From Bacteroidetes bacterium UBA7368 (GTDB taxonomy: Bacteria; Bacteroidota; Rhodothermia; Rhodothermales; UBA10348), in the NCBI GenBank assembly GCA_002469915.1, contig DKOG01000091.1:1-5608 (forward strand): DNA of 5,608 nucleotides. The letters run 5' to 3'. Under the pieces are notes generated by a model. The model was given only the letters and a program-made list of their open reading frames with translations, was not told the DNA's origin and made no database searches. Positions 5,430 through 5,608 of the stretch are shown piece after piece. A program made the translations under genes and the position numbers. The stretch's first letter is position 1. Each line of letters opens with the position of its first letter.

Positions 5430-5608
5430 TGAAGAGTCTCTACAGATCTAGCAAGAAATCCAAACCTCAGAACTCTGCCCGCCTAGAGGCAGCTCAACGG
5501 CTGGACGTTTTGGAAGAACGGGATGGATATATAGGATTGGGCAACCAATCTGGATCATCTAGCGCCGTAAATGAACGACACACAAGGGATTTAGTCTCTG
5601 GCGTGACA
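5429..5608 (+). CDS. Unidentified protein, N-terminal 60 residues only (runs off window)
   Basis: From GTG at 5429 the frame stays open for 60 codons to the window edge, while the other two plus frames and all minus frames examined contain stops within this stretch. The GTG shares its first base with the TAG stop of the flavoprotein gene, and GAGG lies eight bases upstream as a possible ribosome-binding site; the frame is also open further upstream inside the previous gene, so the start is a best guess. The N-terminus is basic (MKSLYRSSKKSKPQ), then a short helical stretch (ARLEAAQRLDVLEERDG) and a polar, Ser/Gly-rich segment. No signal peptide, membrane helix or known motif is visible, so the product probably begins in the cytoplasm. 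It is likely the third gene of the transporter-flavoprotein operon. I do not recognise the family. Confidence 0.55.
   Translation, partial: MKSLYRSSKKSKPQNSARLEAAQRLDVLEERDGYIGLGNQSGSSSAVNERHTRDLVSGVT

Noticed and set aside
1..5608. Possible defence, phage, CRISPR or transposon system
   Set aside because: No spaced direct repeats, transposase, integrase, nuclease or phage gene is visible; the genes are membrane, metabolic and envelope types typical of a chromosome.

Overview
The window is a compact stretch of bacterial chromosome with roughly half G+C. It holds five confidently read protein genes, one of them cut by the left edge, plus the first 60 codons of a sixth gene at the right edge. 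There is no insertion sequence, CRISPR array, tRNA or recognisable rRNA. Start sites mostly lack a Shine-Dalgarno sequence, three of the six genes appear to start at GTG or TTG, and the gene content fits a Gram-negative, non-sporulating bacterium of the Bacteroidota/Rhodothermota sort. This placement rests on general character only and is tentative.

Layout. Positions 1-901 (minus strand) encode the N-terminal 300 residues of a SpmA-family membrane protein (nucleoside-recognition/Gate fold) that carries an extra domain of about 125 residues after its first membrane helix. Positions 902-1250 form a divergent intergenic region, long for such a tightly packed locus, with a perfect 12-bp hairpin and other small inverted repeats. 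Positions 1251-2555 (plus) encode a lipoprotein with a glycoside hydrolase family 18 domain. It meets the methylmalonyl-CoA epimerase gene (2552-2950, minus) tail to tail, with the two stop codons sharing TTAA. A 140-bp divergent gap follows. Then comes an apparent operon on the plus strand: a cation diffusion facilitator (3091-4047), a CoA-disulfide-reductase-like flavoprotein (4044-5429) overlapping it by ATGA, and a new reading frame (5429 onward) overlapping the flavoprotein stop by one base (TAGTG).

How the genes relate. The epimerase belongs to propionyl-CoA/methylmalonyl-CoA metabolism and looks like a stand-alone gene. The transporter and flavoprotein are probably translated together, which links metal export with thiol or disulfide redox chemistry; this link is inference from gene order. 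The SpmA-like protein and the GH18 lipoprotein are divergent and could share regulation. Relatives of both have roles in the spore envelope or peptidoglycan of endospore formers, so an envelope role here is possible but unproven.

No wholly new system can be claimed. The points most worth a second look are the inserted domain in the SpmA homologue, the structured intergenic region, the altered metal site of the transporter, the atypical GH18 catalytic motif, the 33-nt inverted repeat inside the flavoprotein gene, and the coupled transporter-flavoprotein-unknown operon.
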